This document shows positions 7,390 through 16,076 of a DNA stretch of 64,000 nucleotides, one piece after another. The DNA comes from CADCVT01 sp036389485. Lineage in GTDB: Bacteria; Actinomycetota; Thermoleophilia; Solirubrobacterales; Solirubrobacteraceae. The position numbers and the translations under genes are program-made. The notes beneath the pieces are model-generated. The model was not told the origin of the DNA, did no database searches, and saw only the letters and a list, made by a program, of their open reading frames with translations. The DNA lies in NCBI GenBank assembly GCA_036389485.1, contig DASVPR010000021.1, forward strand, positions 72,401-136,400, given 5' to 3'. The stretch's first letter is position 1. The number at the start of each line of letters is the position of its first letter.

Positions 7390-8303
7390 CCCCGAGCCCG
7401 ACGGAGGTCGTCGACGCGATCAACGCCGTCTCGGGCGCGCACGACGGCCACCGCGCCGCGCACGCGAAGGGGACGCTCATGGCGGCGACGTTCACGGCGA
7501 CGCCGGAGGCCGCTGCGCTGACCCGCGCGCGGCACTTCGACGGCGGCACGTACCGCGCGACGGTGCGGTTCTCCAACGGCGGCGGCGACCCGAACATCCC
7601 CGACTACGCCCGCGAGGGTCGCGGCGTCGCGATCAAGGTCTACGTCGACGACGACACGCGCACCGACCTGGTCGGGCTCTCGCTGCCCTGCTTCTTCGTG
7701 CGCACCGTCGAGGACTTCCACGCGTTCACGAAGGCGCGCGCGGAGGGGATGGAGGCCGCGGGCGCCTTCCTCCAGCAGCACCCGGAGGCGCTGCCGGCGA
7801 TCCAGGCGGCCCTCGGCGCGGCCCCGCCGGCGAGCTACGCGACCTGCGTCTACAACAGCATCCACGCCTTCCGCTGCACGAACGCGGCGGGCGAGTCGCG
7901 TCACGTGCGCTGGCGCCTCGAGCCGGAGGGCGGCGTCGAGGAGCTGAGCGACGAGGACGCGAAGGCGCGTGGCCGCGACTACCTGCAGGAGGACATCCGC
8001 GAGCGCGCGGGGGCGGCGTTCCGGCTGTCGGTGGTGATCGCGGAGGAAGGCGACGCGATCGCGGACCCGACGGAGCAGTGGCCGGAGGAGCGCGAGCGGG
8101 TGGAGGTCGGCCGGCTGGAGCTGACCGGCGTGGAGGAGGGGCGCGAGCGGTCGCCCGAGGACGTGCTCGTGTTCGACCCGACGCGCGTGATCGACGGGAT
8201 CGAGACGACCGACGACCCGATCCTCCTCTTCCGGCCGCGGGCGTACGCCGTCAGCGTTCAGAGGAGGAGCGGGGCGCCGATCCCGGAGCATCTGGCCTAC
8301 TAG
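7386..8303 (+). CDS. Catalase-related heme peroxidase (SrpA-like)
   Basis: 305 residues from a GTG overlapping the P450 stop. AAHAKGTLMAATF carries the distal histidine, YRATVRFSNG and GVAIKVYVDDD are catalase-core strands, and DPTRVIDGIETTDDPILLFRPRAYAVS-type sequence at the end holds the proximal segment (here with tyrosine in RPRAYA). It is about 300 residues instead of about 480, as in minimal catalase-like proteins acting on peroxides or lipid hydroperoxides. Pairing with a P450 suggests removal of peroxide from uncoupled turnover or use of a shared oxidised substrate (inference). Stop interlocks with the opposing gene at CTAG. Confidence 0.82.
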   Translation: MTPSPTEVVDAINAVSGAHDGHRAAHAKGTLMAATFTATPEAAALTRARHFDGGTYRATVRFSNGGGDPNIPDYAREGRGVAIKVYVDDDTRTDLVGLSLPCFFVRTVEDFHAFTKARAEGMEAAGAFLQQHPEALPAIQAALGAAPPASYATCVYNSIHAFRCTNAAGESRHVRWRLEPEGGVEELSDEDAKARGRDYLQEDIRERAGAAFRLSVVIAEEGDAIADPTEQWPEERERVEVGRLELTGVEEGRERSPEDVLVFDPTRVIDGIETTDDPILLFRPRAYAVSVQRRSGAPIPEHLAY

Positions 8304-9001
8304 AGGCCCTCCAGCCCGTCGTCGACGCCGTCCCAGAAGGACTGCTCGACCTCGGGCGCCTCGGTCTGGAACTCCGCGGCGTTGTCCTGCAGGTCGTCGA
8401 CGGCGTCCTCGAGCTCGGCCTCGTAGAGCTCCTGGTCCCAGTCGTCGCTGCTCGTCGTCGCGCCGACGTAGCCGTCGACCGCGCGGTCGAGCGCGTCGGC
8501 CTGCTTGTCGGCCTGCTCGTACACCGCGTCGCCCGCGTGCTCGCGGGTGTCGACGAGCGCGTCGTCGAGGTCCGCGAGGGCCTGGTCGACCTCCTCGGTG
8601 CTGTCGGCGTAGTAGAGGTCGCTGACCGCGACGCCGACGTCGTGCCCGTCGTCGTAGGCCTTCTCGGCCTCGGACGCCGGCCAGACCGCGACGGTGACCG
8701 CCGCGACGGCGGCGAGGGTGGCGGCGCCCGCGGTGAGGCGGTTGACGAGCCGCTTGCGGCCGGCCTGCGGGGTGGTCTGCTGCGTGGTGCTGGACATGAC
8801 TGTCTCCTCCGTGTGGATGTCGAGCAGCTCGAGGCCCAGCGACTCGATCCGGGCCAGGACGCCGTGCAGCGCGGCCTGGTCGGGGAGCTCGCCGCTGAGC
8901 ACCGTCCCGGCCGGCACGGGCGTGGCGGTCAGGCCGTCGAAGGCCTGCACCAGCCGGTCGCTCAGGCGGCCCCGGACGGTGATCTCGTAGCGCGTTGTCA
9001 T
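8300..9001 (-). CDS. Two-part protein: small LuxR-associated domain plus single-TM extracytoplasmic tail
   Basis: 233 residues. Residues 1-65 (YEITVRGRLSDRL ... DQAALHGVLARIESLGLELL) form a compact alpha-beta domain that often appears beside LAL/LuxR regulators in actinobacteria. After a second possible start, MSSTTQQ near residue 69, comes a basic stretch, one hydrophobic helix (TLAAVAAVTVAVWP) and a very acidic tail rich in Asp, Glu and Trp with helical spacing. It may be a natural fusion or two products from one frame. It lies 54 bp downstream of the LAL gene on the same strand. Function unknown. Confidence 0.7.
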   Translation of the reverse strand: MTTRYEITVRGRLSDRLVQAFDGLTATPVPAGTVLSGELPDQAALHGVLARIESLGLELLDIHTEETVMSSTTQQTTPQAGRKRLVNRLTAGAATLAAVAAVTVAVWPASEAEKAYDDGHDVGVAVSDLYYADSTEEVDQALADLDDALVDTREHAGDAVYEQADKQADALDRAVDGYVGATTSSDDWDQELYEAELEDAVDDLQDNAAEFQTEAPEVEQSFWDGVDDGLEGL

Positions 9002-9055
9002 GGCCGGAAGGCTCGGGCCCGGCCGTGTGACCCGTCATCGCACGATGTGTGTGAA

Positions 9056-11698
9056 TCAGCGTCTGGCGAGGAGCCCGAGGGTGCGGCCCTTCTCGACCGC
9101 TTCCGCGCGCGTGTGGACGTCGAGCTTCGCGTAGAGCCTGCGCATGTGCGTCTTGACCGTGTGCACGGAGAGGAACAGCTCTTTGGCGATGTCGTTCGCG
9201 GACAGGTTCGTGGGGAGGAGGCGCAGGACGGCGACCTCGCGCTCGCTGAGCTGCTCGGCGGGTGCCGTGGCCGGCTCGGCGCCGTGGGCCGCGTCGAGGA
9301 GCGCGCGGAGGTGCGCGCCGTGCTTCGTGCGGTGGCGCGGGTGGTCTCTCAGCACGTCCGCGACGCCGGGCACGGTGAGGACGCTCCACGTGCGCCCTTG
9401 AGGCTCCGTCAGCGCGAGCGCGCGCTCGACGCCTCGCTCCGCCGCGTCGCGGTCGCCCAGCGCCCGCCGCGCGACCGCGTCGAGCAGCAGCGCCTCGACC
9501 TCGACGTTCGGGTGGAACGGAATCGCGCGCCCGTCGAGCACCGGAGCGATGGCGGCCGCCGCCGCCTCCGGGTCGCCCACCGCGAGCGCTTCCCGCGCCG
9601 CGATGGCGCAGAGGTCGGCATCGGAGTGCGTCGCGCCCTCCGCGCCGCTCACGGCCGCCCCGCCGGCGTCCGCGGTCGCGCCCTCCGCGCCACCGCGCGG
9701 CTCCGCCCCCTCCGCGATCCTCGCGCGCCTCGCCCACATCGCCGCCCGTCGCGCGAGGAAGTGCGGCGCTCGCAGCTCGTCGGCGAGGCGCTCGGCGTCC
9801 TCGAACGCGGTCGCGGCTTGCGCGAACCGGCCGCGGGCGTAGGCGAGCATCCCTTCGGCGTGGCGGAGGCCGACGGTCGCGGCCGGCTCGGGCGCGCCGT
9901 GCAGCGCGGGCGCCGCGCGGGCGAGCCAGTCCTCCGCGTCGGCGAGGCGCCCGCGGTCGAGGGCGACGACGCCGAGGGTCAGCGCGGCGATGCTGGCGAG
10001 TGGATCGCTCGTCCACCCTCGCTGCTCCGCGATCGCGATCGCCTCGCGCGAGCGATCGTCCGCGCGGTCGAGGCCGCCGAGGAGGTTCTCGACGGTCCCG
10101 AGCGTGGTCAGGCAGGCCAGCTCGACGTGCGGGCGGTCGAGCTCCCGCGCGAGGGCGAGCGCGCGGTCGAGGTGCGCGCGCGACTCCGCCAGCCGGAACG
10201 CCCATGACTCGGCGATGCCGAGGTTGAGCAGGCCGTACGCCTGCAGCGCGCCGCTCCCCGCGGAGCCGTCGAGCAGCGGCCCGGCGCCGTCGAGCGCCTC
10301 GTCCAGCCCGCCGACGCGGCGGGCGCGCAGCAGCCGCACCGTCGCGAGCGCCGCCTGCGCCCGCGCACGCCGCGGTTCGGGCAGCGCGCCGGTTCCGCGC
10401 GCGGCGTCCGAGCCGCGCTCCGCGGCGTCCACGTCGGGCAGCGCGCCCATCCCGCGCTCCGCGGCGTCGATGAGCGCGTCCGCCTCCGCCCACCGCGAGC
10501 GCGCCATCCGGTCCGCGGCGGCGATCGCGGCCAGCTCGGGGTCCGCGAGATCGGCGCCCTCGAGCAGCCCGGCGAGCGCGCCCTCGCGGCCGTCGAGCAC
10601 CAGGTCGGCCCAGTTCCGGCCGAGCAGCTCCGCGGCGGTGTCACGATCGCCGCCGAGCTGCGCGTGGCGGATCGCCTCGACCGGCTGCCCGTCCGCCGCG
10701 AGCCATCCCGCCGCGAGGCGGTGCAGCTCCGCGATCTGCTCGCTCGACGCGACGCGACGCAGCTCCAGACGCAGCAGGTCCGCGAGCAGGTGATGCAGGC
10801 GGAACCACGTCCGCGAGACGTCGGTCGCCACGACGAGGGCGTTCGCCGCCTCGAGCTCGCTGAGCAGCAGCGCGCCGTCCTCACCGCCGGTGAGCAGGTC
10901 GGCGAGCGGGCCGCAGACGCGGTCGAGGATGCAGGTCCGCAGCAGCAGGCGGCGGATCTCGGGGGGCTGGGTCGCGAGGACCTCGCCGAGCAGGTAGTCG
11001 GCGACCGTCCGCTCGCTGCCGGAGAACTCCGCGACGAAGCGGGCGGGGTCATCGTGGCGGTCGAGCGACAGCGCCGCCAGGCGCAGCCCGGCCGCCCAGC
11101 CCTCGGTCCTCCGGTGGAGGCGGTCGAGGTCGCCGTCGCGGACGGCGATCCCCGCGGCCGCCAGCAGCTCCGCCGCCTCGTCGCGGCGGAACGCGAGGTC
11201 CTCGCTGCGAATCTCGACGAGCTCGCCGGCGAGGCGCAGCCGGTGGATCCCGATGGGCGGGTCGCGCCGCGTGAGGAGCACGAGGTGCAGCCGCGGCGGC
11301 CCGCGGTGAAGCAGCAGCTCGAGCGCTTCGAGCGCCTCGTCGGTGGCGAGCTCGTGGACGTCGTCGACGATCAGCAGCGCCGGCTGTCGCACGCCGTTCA
11401 CGATCCGCTCGACGAGTGCGACCTGGTCGCCGCCGGGCGCCGGGGCGACAGGGTCGTCGGCGGCGAGCGCGCCCGCGTCGCGCAGCGCGTCGGTCACGCT
11501 GGCCCAGAACCGCGCCGCGTCGGTCTCCTCGCGTTCCACCGCGACCCACGCCGGGACCCGCTGCCGGTCGGCCGACGCCGCGAGCCACGACCGGACGAGC
11601 GCCGTCTTCCCGCTGCCGGGCGCGGACGAGACGAGCGTCAGGGGGAGGTCCGACCCGCGATCCAGGAGCGCGAGCAGCCGCGGGCGCTCGACGAGCAT
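9056..11698 (-). CDS. MalT-like LAL-family LuxR transcriptional regulator
   Basis: 880 residues from the ATG at 11698, chosen because MLVERPRLLALL is the usual N-terminus; a GTG 18 bp earlier is possible. Walker A is SSAPGSGKTALV near residues 24-35, and LLIVDDVHEL is Walker B. A long alpha-helical, TPR-like middle follows with many Ala/Glu repeats. The C-terminus is a LuxR helix-turn-helix: LSEREVAVLRLLP, NDIAKELFLSVHTVKTH. Such proteins are ATP-dependent activators responding to a small ligand. Probable target and partner is the downstream gene ending at 8300. Confidence 0.93.
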   Translation of the reverse strand: MLVERPRLLALLDRGSDLPLTLVSSAPGSGKTALVRSWLAASADRQRVPAWVAVEREETDAARFWASVTDALRDAGALAADDPVAPAPGGDQVALVERIVNGVRQPALLIVDDVHELATDEALEALELLLHRGPPRLHLVLLTRRDPPIGIHRLRLAGELVEIRSEDLAFRRDEAAELLAAAGIAVRDGDLDRLHRRTEGWAAGLRLAALSLDRHDDPARFVAEFSGSERTVADYLLGEVLATQPPEIRRLLLRTCILDRVCGPLADLLTGGEDGALLLSELEAANALVVATDVSRTWFRLHHLLADLLRLELRRVASSEQIAELHRLAAGWLAADGQPVEAIRHAQLGGDRDTAAELLGRNWADLVLDGREGALAGLLEGADLADPELAAIAAADRMARSRWAEADALIDAAERGMGALPDVDAAERGSDAARGTGALPEPRRARAQAALATVRLLRARRVGGLDEALDGAGPLLDGSAGSGALQAYGLLNLGIAESWAFRLAESRAHLDRALALARELDRPHVELACLTTLGTVENLLGGLDRADDRSREAIAIAEQRGWTSDPLASIAALTLGVVALDRGRLADAEDWLARAAPALHGAPEPAATVGLRHAEGMLAYARGRFAQAATAFEDAERLADELRAPHFLARRAAMWARRARIAEGAEPRGGAEGATADAGGAAVSGAEGATHSDADLCAIAAREALAVGDPEAAAAAIAPVLDGRAIPFHPNVEVEALLLDAVARRALGDRDAAERGVERALALTEPQGRTWSVLTVPGVADVLRDHPRHRTKHGAHLRALLDAAHGAEPATAPAEQLSEREVAVLRLLPTNLSANDIAKELFLSVHTVKTHMRRLYAKLDVHTRAEAVEKGRTLGLLARR

Positions 11699-11735
11699 GC
11701 GCGCAGCATCGCGCACCCGCAGGGGTGAGCGGGCG

Positions 11736-11960
11736 TCAGACGGCGGCTTCGGGCAGCGCGGCGTCGGCGGGGAGCATGTCCCGCAGCGCGGCGTTCTCGC
11801 GCGCGAGCTCGCTGCAGCGGACGCTCAGCCGGTCCAGCCCCTCCTCGATCGCGGCGCGGCGGGCGCGCTCGAGCTCGAGCAGGTGCTCCAGCTCGCGGGT
11901 GCGCTCCTCGGCGGGCACGGAAGCGGTGACGGCGTCAGGGCTCAGGCGGATCGGCTGCAC
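11736..11960 (-). CDS. Small coiled-coil protein
   Basis: 74 residues from a GTG (VQPIRLSPDAV). Residues about 18-62 have heptad spacing (ELEHLLELERARRAAIEEGL, then LSVRCSELARENAALRDML), indicating a coiled coil. It lies between two large regulators, divergent from the BTAD regulator whose start is about 45-80 bp away. No domain is recognised. A longer upstream frame exists but overlaps the divergent gene and lacks sensible composition. Confidence 0.45.
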   Translation of the reverse strand: MQPIRLSPDAVTASVPAEERTRELEHLLELERARRAAIEEGLDRLSVRCSELARENAALRDMLPADAALPEAAV

Positions 11961-12004
11961 GATGCGCTGCTTTCCCAAGTGGTCTGCTTCCGAACCCCGC
12001 ACCG

Positions 12005-15000
12005 TTGGTCGGCTACGGCCGCGTGTGTAGGTTCTGCGGCGAAGTGGCGGAAGTCGGCGCGACCCGGATCTCGTTGTGCGGCCGGCTGAGCGTCGAGCTC
12101 GAAGGCCGGAAGGTCGAGCTGCCCGGGCGGCAGGGCCGGATGCTCGTCGCGTACCTGCTGCTCCACCGGGATCGTCCGGTGCGGCGGGACGAGCTCGTCG
12201 AGGCGCTGTGGCCGGAGGGCGACGCGCCCGGCGGCAGCGAGGCGTTGGCCCCGCCGCTGTCACGGCTGCGCAAGGCGCTCGGGCCGGAGCGGCTGGTCGG
12301 CCGCGGCGAGCTGACGCTCGTCCTGCCGGACGATGCGTGGATCGACTGGGAGGTCGCGCACGACGCGATGCGCCGGGCGTCCGACGCGCTTGCGGAGTCC
12401 GACTGGCGGGGCGCGTGGGGACCGGCCCAGGCGGCGCTCGCGATCGCCGACCGCGGGCTGCTCCCCGGGTTGGAGGCGCCGTGGGTCGACGACCGCCGCA
12501 CGGAGCTGGCGGACCTGCGCCTGCAGGCTCTGGAGGCGGTCGCGACGATCGGCGCGCGCCTGCGGGGAACGGAGCTGGCGCCCGCCGAGCGCGCCGCCCG
12601 CGCCGCGGTCGAGGCCGCGCCGTTCCGGGAGTCCGCGCGTGCCGCTCTGATGGAGGTCCTCGCCGCCGGCGGCAACGTCGCCGAGGCGCTCCGCGCGTAC
12701 GAGGACCTCCGGTGCCTGCTGCGCGACGAGCTCGGGACGACCCCCGGCCCCGCGCTCGTCGCCCTGCACGAGAGGCTGCTCCAGGCGACCGACGCCGCCG
12801 CAGAATCGGCGGATTCGGCCCCACGCGGCGCCGCTCCGCCGCCGCCTTCGCCGGGCTCCGACGCTTCGCCCGGCGCCGCTCCGCCGCCGCTTTCGCCCGG
12901 CTCCGCCGCTTCGCCCGGCGCCGCGGCTCCGCCCGGCGCGTCGCCTTCGCCGGCCCCCGCGCGCCCCTCCGCGGCGGACCTTGTCGAGCGCGACCGCGAG
13001 GTCGCCACCCTCTTCTCCCTCGTCGAGGACGCGCTCCTCGGCGAGGGGCGGGTCGTGTTGGTGGAGGGCCCGGCGGGGATCGGGAAGACGCGCCTGCTCG
13101 CGGAGGCGCGCCGGCAGGCGGGCGCGTCGGGCGCGCTCGCGCTGTTCGCCCGCGCCGGCGAGCTGGAGCGCGATTTCCCGTTCGGGGTCGTCCGGCAGCT
13201 GTTCGAGGGCGCGCTCGCCGATCCCGCCCTCCGCGAACGCGCGCTGACCGGCGCCGCGGCGGGCGCCGCGCAGGTCTTCGGCGCGCCGGACGGCGACGGC
13301 GCGGGCGACGACGCCTCGTTCGCGGTCCTCCACGGGCTGTTCTGGCTGGCGCTCAACGTCGCCGCGCAGCAGCCGCTTGTGCTCGCGATCGACGACCTGC
13401 AGTGGTGCGACCCGCCGTCGCTGCGGTTCGTCGCGTACCTGGCGCGGCGGCTCGAGGGGCAGCCGATCCTCGTAGCGGCGACGGTCCGGTCCGCGGAGCC
13501 GCCGACCGACGCCGCCCTGCTCGCCGAGATCGCGAACGATCCCGGGACGGTCTCCGTCCGCCCGGGTCCTCTCACCGAATCGGGAACGGCCGCCCTCGTC
13601 CGCACGCGCCTGAGCGCGGACGCCGACGACGCGTTCTGCGCCTCGTGTCACGAGGCCACCGGGGGCAACCCGCTGCTGCTCCGCCAGCTGCTGACCGCGC
13701 TCGAGTCCGACCGCGTCAGCCCGGTCGCGATGCACGCGCGGGTCGTCCGCGAGACCGGGCCGAAGGCCGTCGCCGGCACGGTCCTGCGGCGGCTCGGCCG
13801 GCTGCAGCGCGAGGCGGCGGCGGTCGCCCGCGCGGTGGCGGTGCTCGGCGAATCCGCGGATCTCGCCTCCGTCGCCAAGCTGGCGGAGCTCGACGAGTGG
13901 CAGGTCGCGACCTCCACCGGGGCGCTGGTCTCCGCGGAGATCCTGCGGCCCGAGCCCCCGCTGGGGTTCGTCCACCCGCTGGTGCGGGACGCCGTCTACC
14001 ACGAGCTGCCGCCGGGGGAGCGGGAGCTGCAGCACGCCCGCGCGGCGGAGGTGCTCGCGGCGGCGGGCGCGCCCGCCGACAAGGTCGCCGCGCAGCTCCT
14101 GATGTCCCCGCACCGGGGCGATGCGCGGGTTGTCGACGTGCTGCGCGACGCCGCTTCCTCCGCGATGCGGCGGGGCGCGCCCGAGAGCGCGGTCGCGTAC
14201 CTGCGCCGGGCGCTCGACGAGCCGCCCTCGCCGGAGCTGCGGCCCGAGCTGCAGCTCGAGCTCGGGGTCGCCGCGGTGCAGGGCCGGGCGCCCGATGCGC
14301 TGGAGCATCTCGAGGCGGCGTACGAGGGGCTGCGCGACCCGCGGACCCGCGCGCAGGCGGCGCGGCTGCTCGCGCGGACGCTCTGCTTCACCGGCCGCGC
14401 GCCGGAGGCCGTCGAGGTGACGCGCCGCGCGCAGGCGGAGCTTCCGGGCGAGCACGAGGACCTCCGGCTGGCCTTGGAGGCGATCGAGATGGTGGGCGTC
14501 ATCTTCGGCGGGGGCGATCCGGCGCGCCTCGGCGACCTGGCGACCTATTCCCCGCCTCCGCCGGACGCGCCCGCGGGAGCGAAGATGCTCGCGTCGATCG
14601 CCGGGCTCGTGCAGGCGTACGGCGGCGCGCCGCGCGAGCAGTGCCGCGTGCTCGCCCGCGCCGCGCTCAGTGGGAACGAGCTGATGGAGCAGGACAACGG
14701 GCTCCTGACCATCTCCGCGAACAACGTGCTGACGATGGTCGAGGACCCGGAGGAGGCCGCCGCCTGGGCGCGCGCGATCGAGGACGGCGAGCGGCGCGGG
14801 TCGCTGTTCATAGTGTCCGGGAACCGGATGTGGGGCGGGTACGTCGCGCGGTCGCGCGGCGATCTCGTCGAGGCCGAGGGGCTGCTGGAGCAGGCGCGCG
14901 AGGAGTTCATCGAGTACCAGTACGGCGGCCCGGCGGAGACCTACTGCGCGGCGTTCCTCGCGGACGTCCGGCTCGCGCGCGGGAACGTCGACGGCGCCGC

Positions 15001-15730
15001 GCACGCGATGACGCTGGCCGGCGACATCCAGGACGGCTCCGACGGCGTCCGGTACTGGCTCGTGTCGCGCTTGGCGCTGCTCGTCGCGCAGGAGCGCTGG
15101 GACGATGCTGTGGGGGCCGCCGACGAGCTCGTCGCGCGCTACCCGGGCGTCGTCAACCCGATCGTCGGGCCGTGGCGGTCGTTGGAGGCCTGCGCGCTTC
15201 ACGCGCTCGGTCGCTCCGACGAAGCGATCGCGTTGGCCCGCGAAGAGCTCTCGTTGGCCGAGACGTTCGGAGCACCGCGCGGCATCGGCAGGGCGATGCG
15301 GGTGCTCGGCGAGCTCTCGGACGACACGGCTCTGCTGGGGCGAGCGGTCGAGACCCTCGCCCGCTCCATCGGCCGCTTCGAGCACGCGGAAGCGCTGCTG
15401 TCCTACGGCCGCGCGACCTCCGACCCCGAGTCCCTGCGCGCGGCGTACGAACGAGCCGCCGCGTGCGGAGCGGACCGCCTCGTCACCGCCGCGGCCGCCG
15501 AGCTCGAAGCTCTCGGCGAACCCCTCCCACACGCCGCGGCCAGCGTCGACGCCCTGACCGCCGCCGAACGCCGAGTCGTCACCCTCGCCGCCGAAGGCCG
15601 AACGCCACGAGACATCGCCCAGGCGCTCTTCCTCACCCCCCGAACGGTCGAGGTCGAGCTCGCGAACGCAACCCGCAAGCTCGGAGTCGACTCCCCGGCC
15701 GAACTCGCCGAAGCCCTCCGCGCCGCTTAG
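12005..15730 (+). CDS. BTAD-AAA-LuxR triple-module transcriptional regulator
   Basis: Up to 1241 residues. The N-terminus is an OmpR/SARP-type winged helix (ISLCGRLSVELEGRKVELPG, DELVEALWPE) followed by the bacterial transcriptional activation domain (AAVEAAPFRESARAALME, LRDELGTTPGPALVALHE). A Pro/Ala/Ser linker is encoded by a 45-bp tandem repeat. Then comes an AAA/NACHT-like ATPase with Walker A EGPAGIGKTRLL near residue 354 and LVLAIDDLQWCDP as Walker B, helical repeats, and a C-terminal LuxR helix-turn-helix (LTAAERRVVTLAAEGRTPRD). The start is uncertain: TTG at 12005, or GTG at 12023 or 12044, the last closest to the usual SARP N-terminus. Confidence 0.9.
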   Translation: MVGYGRVCRFCGEVAEVGATRISLCGRLSVELEGRKVELPGRQGRMLVAYLLLHRDRPVRRDELVEALWPEGDAPGGSEALAPPLSRLRKALGPERLVGRGELTLVLPDDAWIDWEVAHDAMRRASDALAESDWRGAWGPAQAALAIADRGLLPGLEAPWVDDRRTELADLRLQALEAVATIGARLRGTELAPAERAARAAVEAAPFRESARAALMEVLAAGGNVAEALRAYEDLRCLLRDELGTTPGPALVALHERLLQATDAAAESADSAPRGAAPPPPSPGSDASPGAAPPPLSPGSAASPGAAAPPGASPSPAPARPSAADLVERDREVATLFSLVEDALLGEGRVVLVEGPAGIGKTRLLAEARRQAGASGALALFARAGELERDFPFGVVRQLFEGALADPALRERALTGAAAGAAQVFGAPDGDGAGDDASFAVLHGLFWLALNVAAQQPLVLAIDDLQWCDPPSLRFVAYLARRLEGQPILVAATVRSAEPPTDAALLAEIANDPGTVSVRPGPLTESGTAALVRTRLSADADDAFCASCHEATGGNPLLLRQLLTALESDRVSPVAMHARVVRETGPKAVAGTVLRRLGRLQREAAAVARAVAVLGESADLASVAKLAELDEWQVATSTGALVSAEILRPEPPLGFVHPLVRDAVYHELPPGERELQHARAAEVLAAAGAPADKVAAQLLMSPHRGDARVVDVLRDAASSAMRRGAPESAVAYLRRALDEPPSPELRPELQLELGVAAVQGRAPDALEHLEAAYEGLRDPRTRAQAARLLARTLCFTGRAPEAVEVTRRAQAELPGEHEDLRLALEAIEMVGVIFGGGDPARLGDLATYSPPPPDAPAGAKMLASIAGLVQAYGGAPREQCRVLARAALSGNELMEQDNGLLTISANNVLTMVEDPEEAAAWARAIEDGERRGSLFIVSGNRMWGGYVARSRGDLVEAEGLLEQAREEFIEYQYGGPAETYCAAFLADVRLARGNVDGAAHAMTLAGDIQDGSDGVRYWLVSRLALLVAQERWDDAVGAADELVARYPGVVNPIVGPWRSLEACALHALGRSDEAIALAREELSLAETFGAPRGIGRAMRVLGELSDDTALLGRAVETLARSIGRFEHAEALLSYGRATSDPESLRAAYERAAACGADRLVTAAAAELEALGEPLPHAAASVDALTAAERRVVTLAAEGRTPRDIAQALFLTPRTVEVELANATRKLGVDSPAELAEALRAA
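12827..12935 (+). repeat. 45-bp in-frame tandem repeat encoding a Pro/Ala/Ser linker
   Basis: Units begin GGCGCCGC at 12827, 12872 and 12917, exactly 45 bp apart, giving about 2.4 copies. Each unit encodes 15 residues (GAAPPPPSPGSDASP, then GAAPPPLSPGSAASP). The repeat joins the activation domain to the ATPase of the regulator gene, so copy-number change would only alter linker length. Confidence 0.8.
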
Positions 15731-15778
15731 CGCGCCGCCAGAACCCTCGTTCGAGGCGATACGCTTCGCGAGCCACTT

Positions 15779-15852
15779 GGTGGGCGTAGCTCAGCTGGTA
15801 GAGCTCCTGGTTGTGGTCCAGGCGGTCGGGGGTTCGAGTCCCCTCGCTCACC
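15779..15852 (+). tRNA. tRNA-His (anticodon GTG)
   Basis: Cloverleaf: acceptor GTGGGCG (15780-15786) pairs with CGCTCAC (15845-15851, one G-T wobble), D arm GCTC/GAGC, anticodon arm CCTGG-TTGTGGT-CCAGG with anticodon GTG, and T arm GGGGG-TTCGAGT-CCCCT. The extra G at 15779 opposite C73 (15852) is the tRNA-His identity element. A CC follows, so part of the CCA end may be encoded. A -10-like TACGCT lies at 15760-15765. Confidence 0.97.
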
Positions 15853-15858
15853 CCTCAG

Positions 15859-15881
15859 AACCCCCGTGAAAACGGGGGGTT
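15859..15881 (+). terminator. Intrinsic terminator after tRNA-His
   Basis: AACCCCCGT (15859-15867), GAAA tetraloop, ACGGGGGGTT (15872-15881), followed by TTCGTCGTTCT. A strong GC hairpin with a short T-rich tail starts 6 nt after the tRNA end. Confidence 0.75.
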
Positions 15882-15919
15882 TCGTCGTTCTGGGGCGGGG
15901 GCCCGGGTACGCTCCGGTC

Positions 15920-16066
15920 GTGCGCGGGTTCCTGGCGGCCGCGGTCATCGCGGTGTGCACGGCAGCGGCGGTCGCCGTCTGGACGCTGAACGCGCCCTCG
16001 AAGCAGATCGTGTGCGTGGACTTCAGCGCGAGGTCCCACCCGCAGAGCTACTGCGCGGAGCGATGA
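15920..16066 (+). CDS. Small single-pass membrane or secreted protein
   Basis: 48 residues from a GTG: VRGFLAAAVIAVCTAAAV is a signal or anchor helix, followed by a short exported part with two cysteines (KQIVCVDFSA, QSYCAER). No family is recognised. It is convergent with the MFS gene, whose stop is 10 bp away. Being short and without a clear ribosome-binding site, it is tentative, although its composition looks coding. Confidence 0.4.
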   Translation: MRGFLAAAVIAVCTAAAVAVWTLNAPSKQIVCVDFSARSHPQSYCAER

Positions 16067-16076
16067 GGCGCGGGGG

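Noticed and set aside
7230..10493. 1087-codon open frame on the minus strand
   Set aside because: It is Arg/Gly-rich and overlaps several well-supported genes in other frames; long open frames without meaning are expected at this GC content.
12260..15532. 1090-codon open frame opposite the BTAD regulator
   Set aside because: Composition is a mirror of the real gene's codons, with no recognisable motif.
15633..15960. Proteins encoded opposite the tRNA-His (frames with EGTRTPDR and QELYQLSYAHQ)
   Set aside because: They are the well-known spurious translation of the antisense of a tRNA gene and its flanks.
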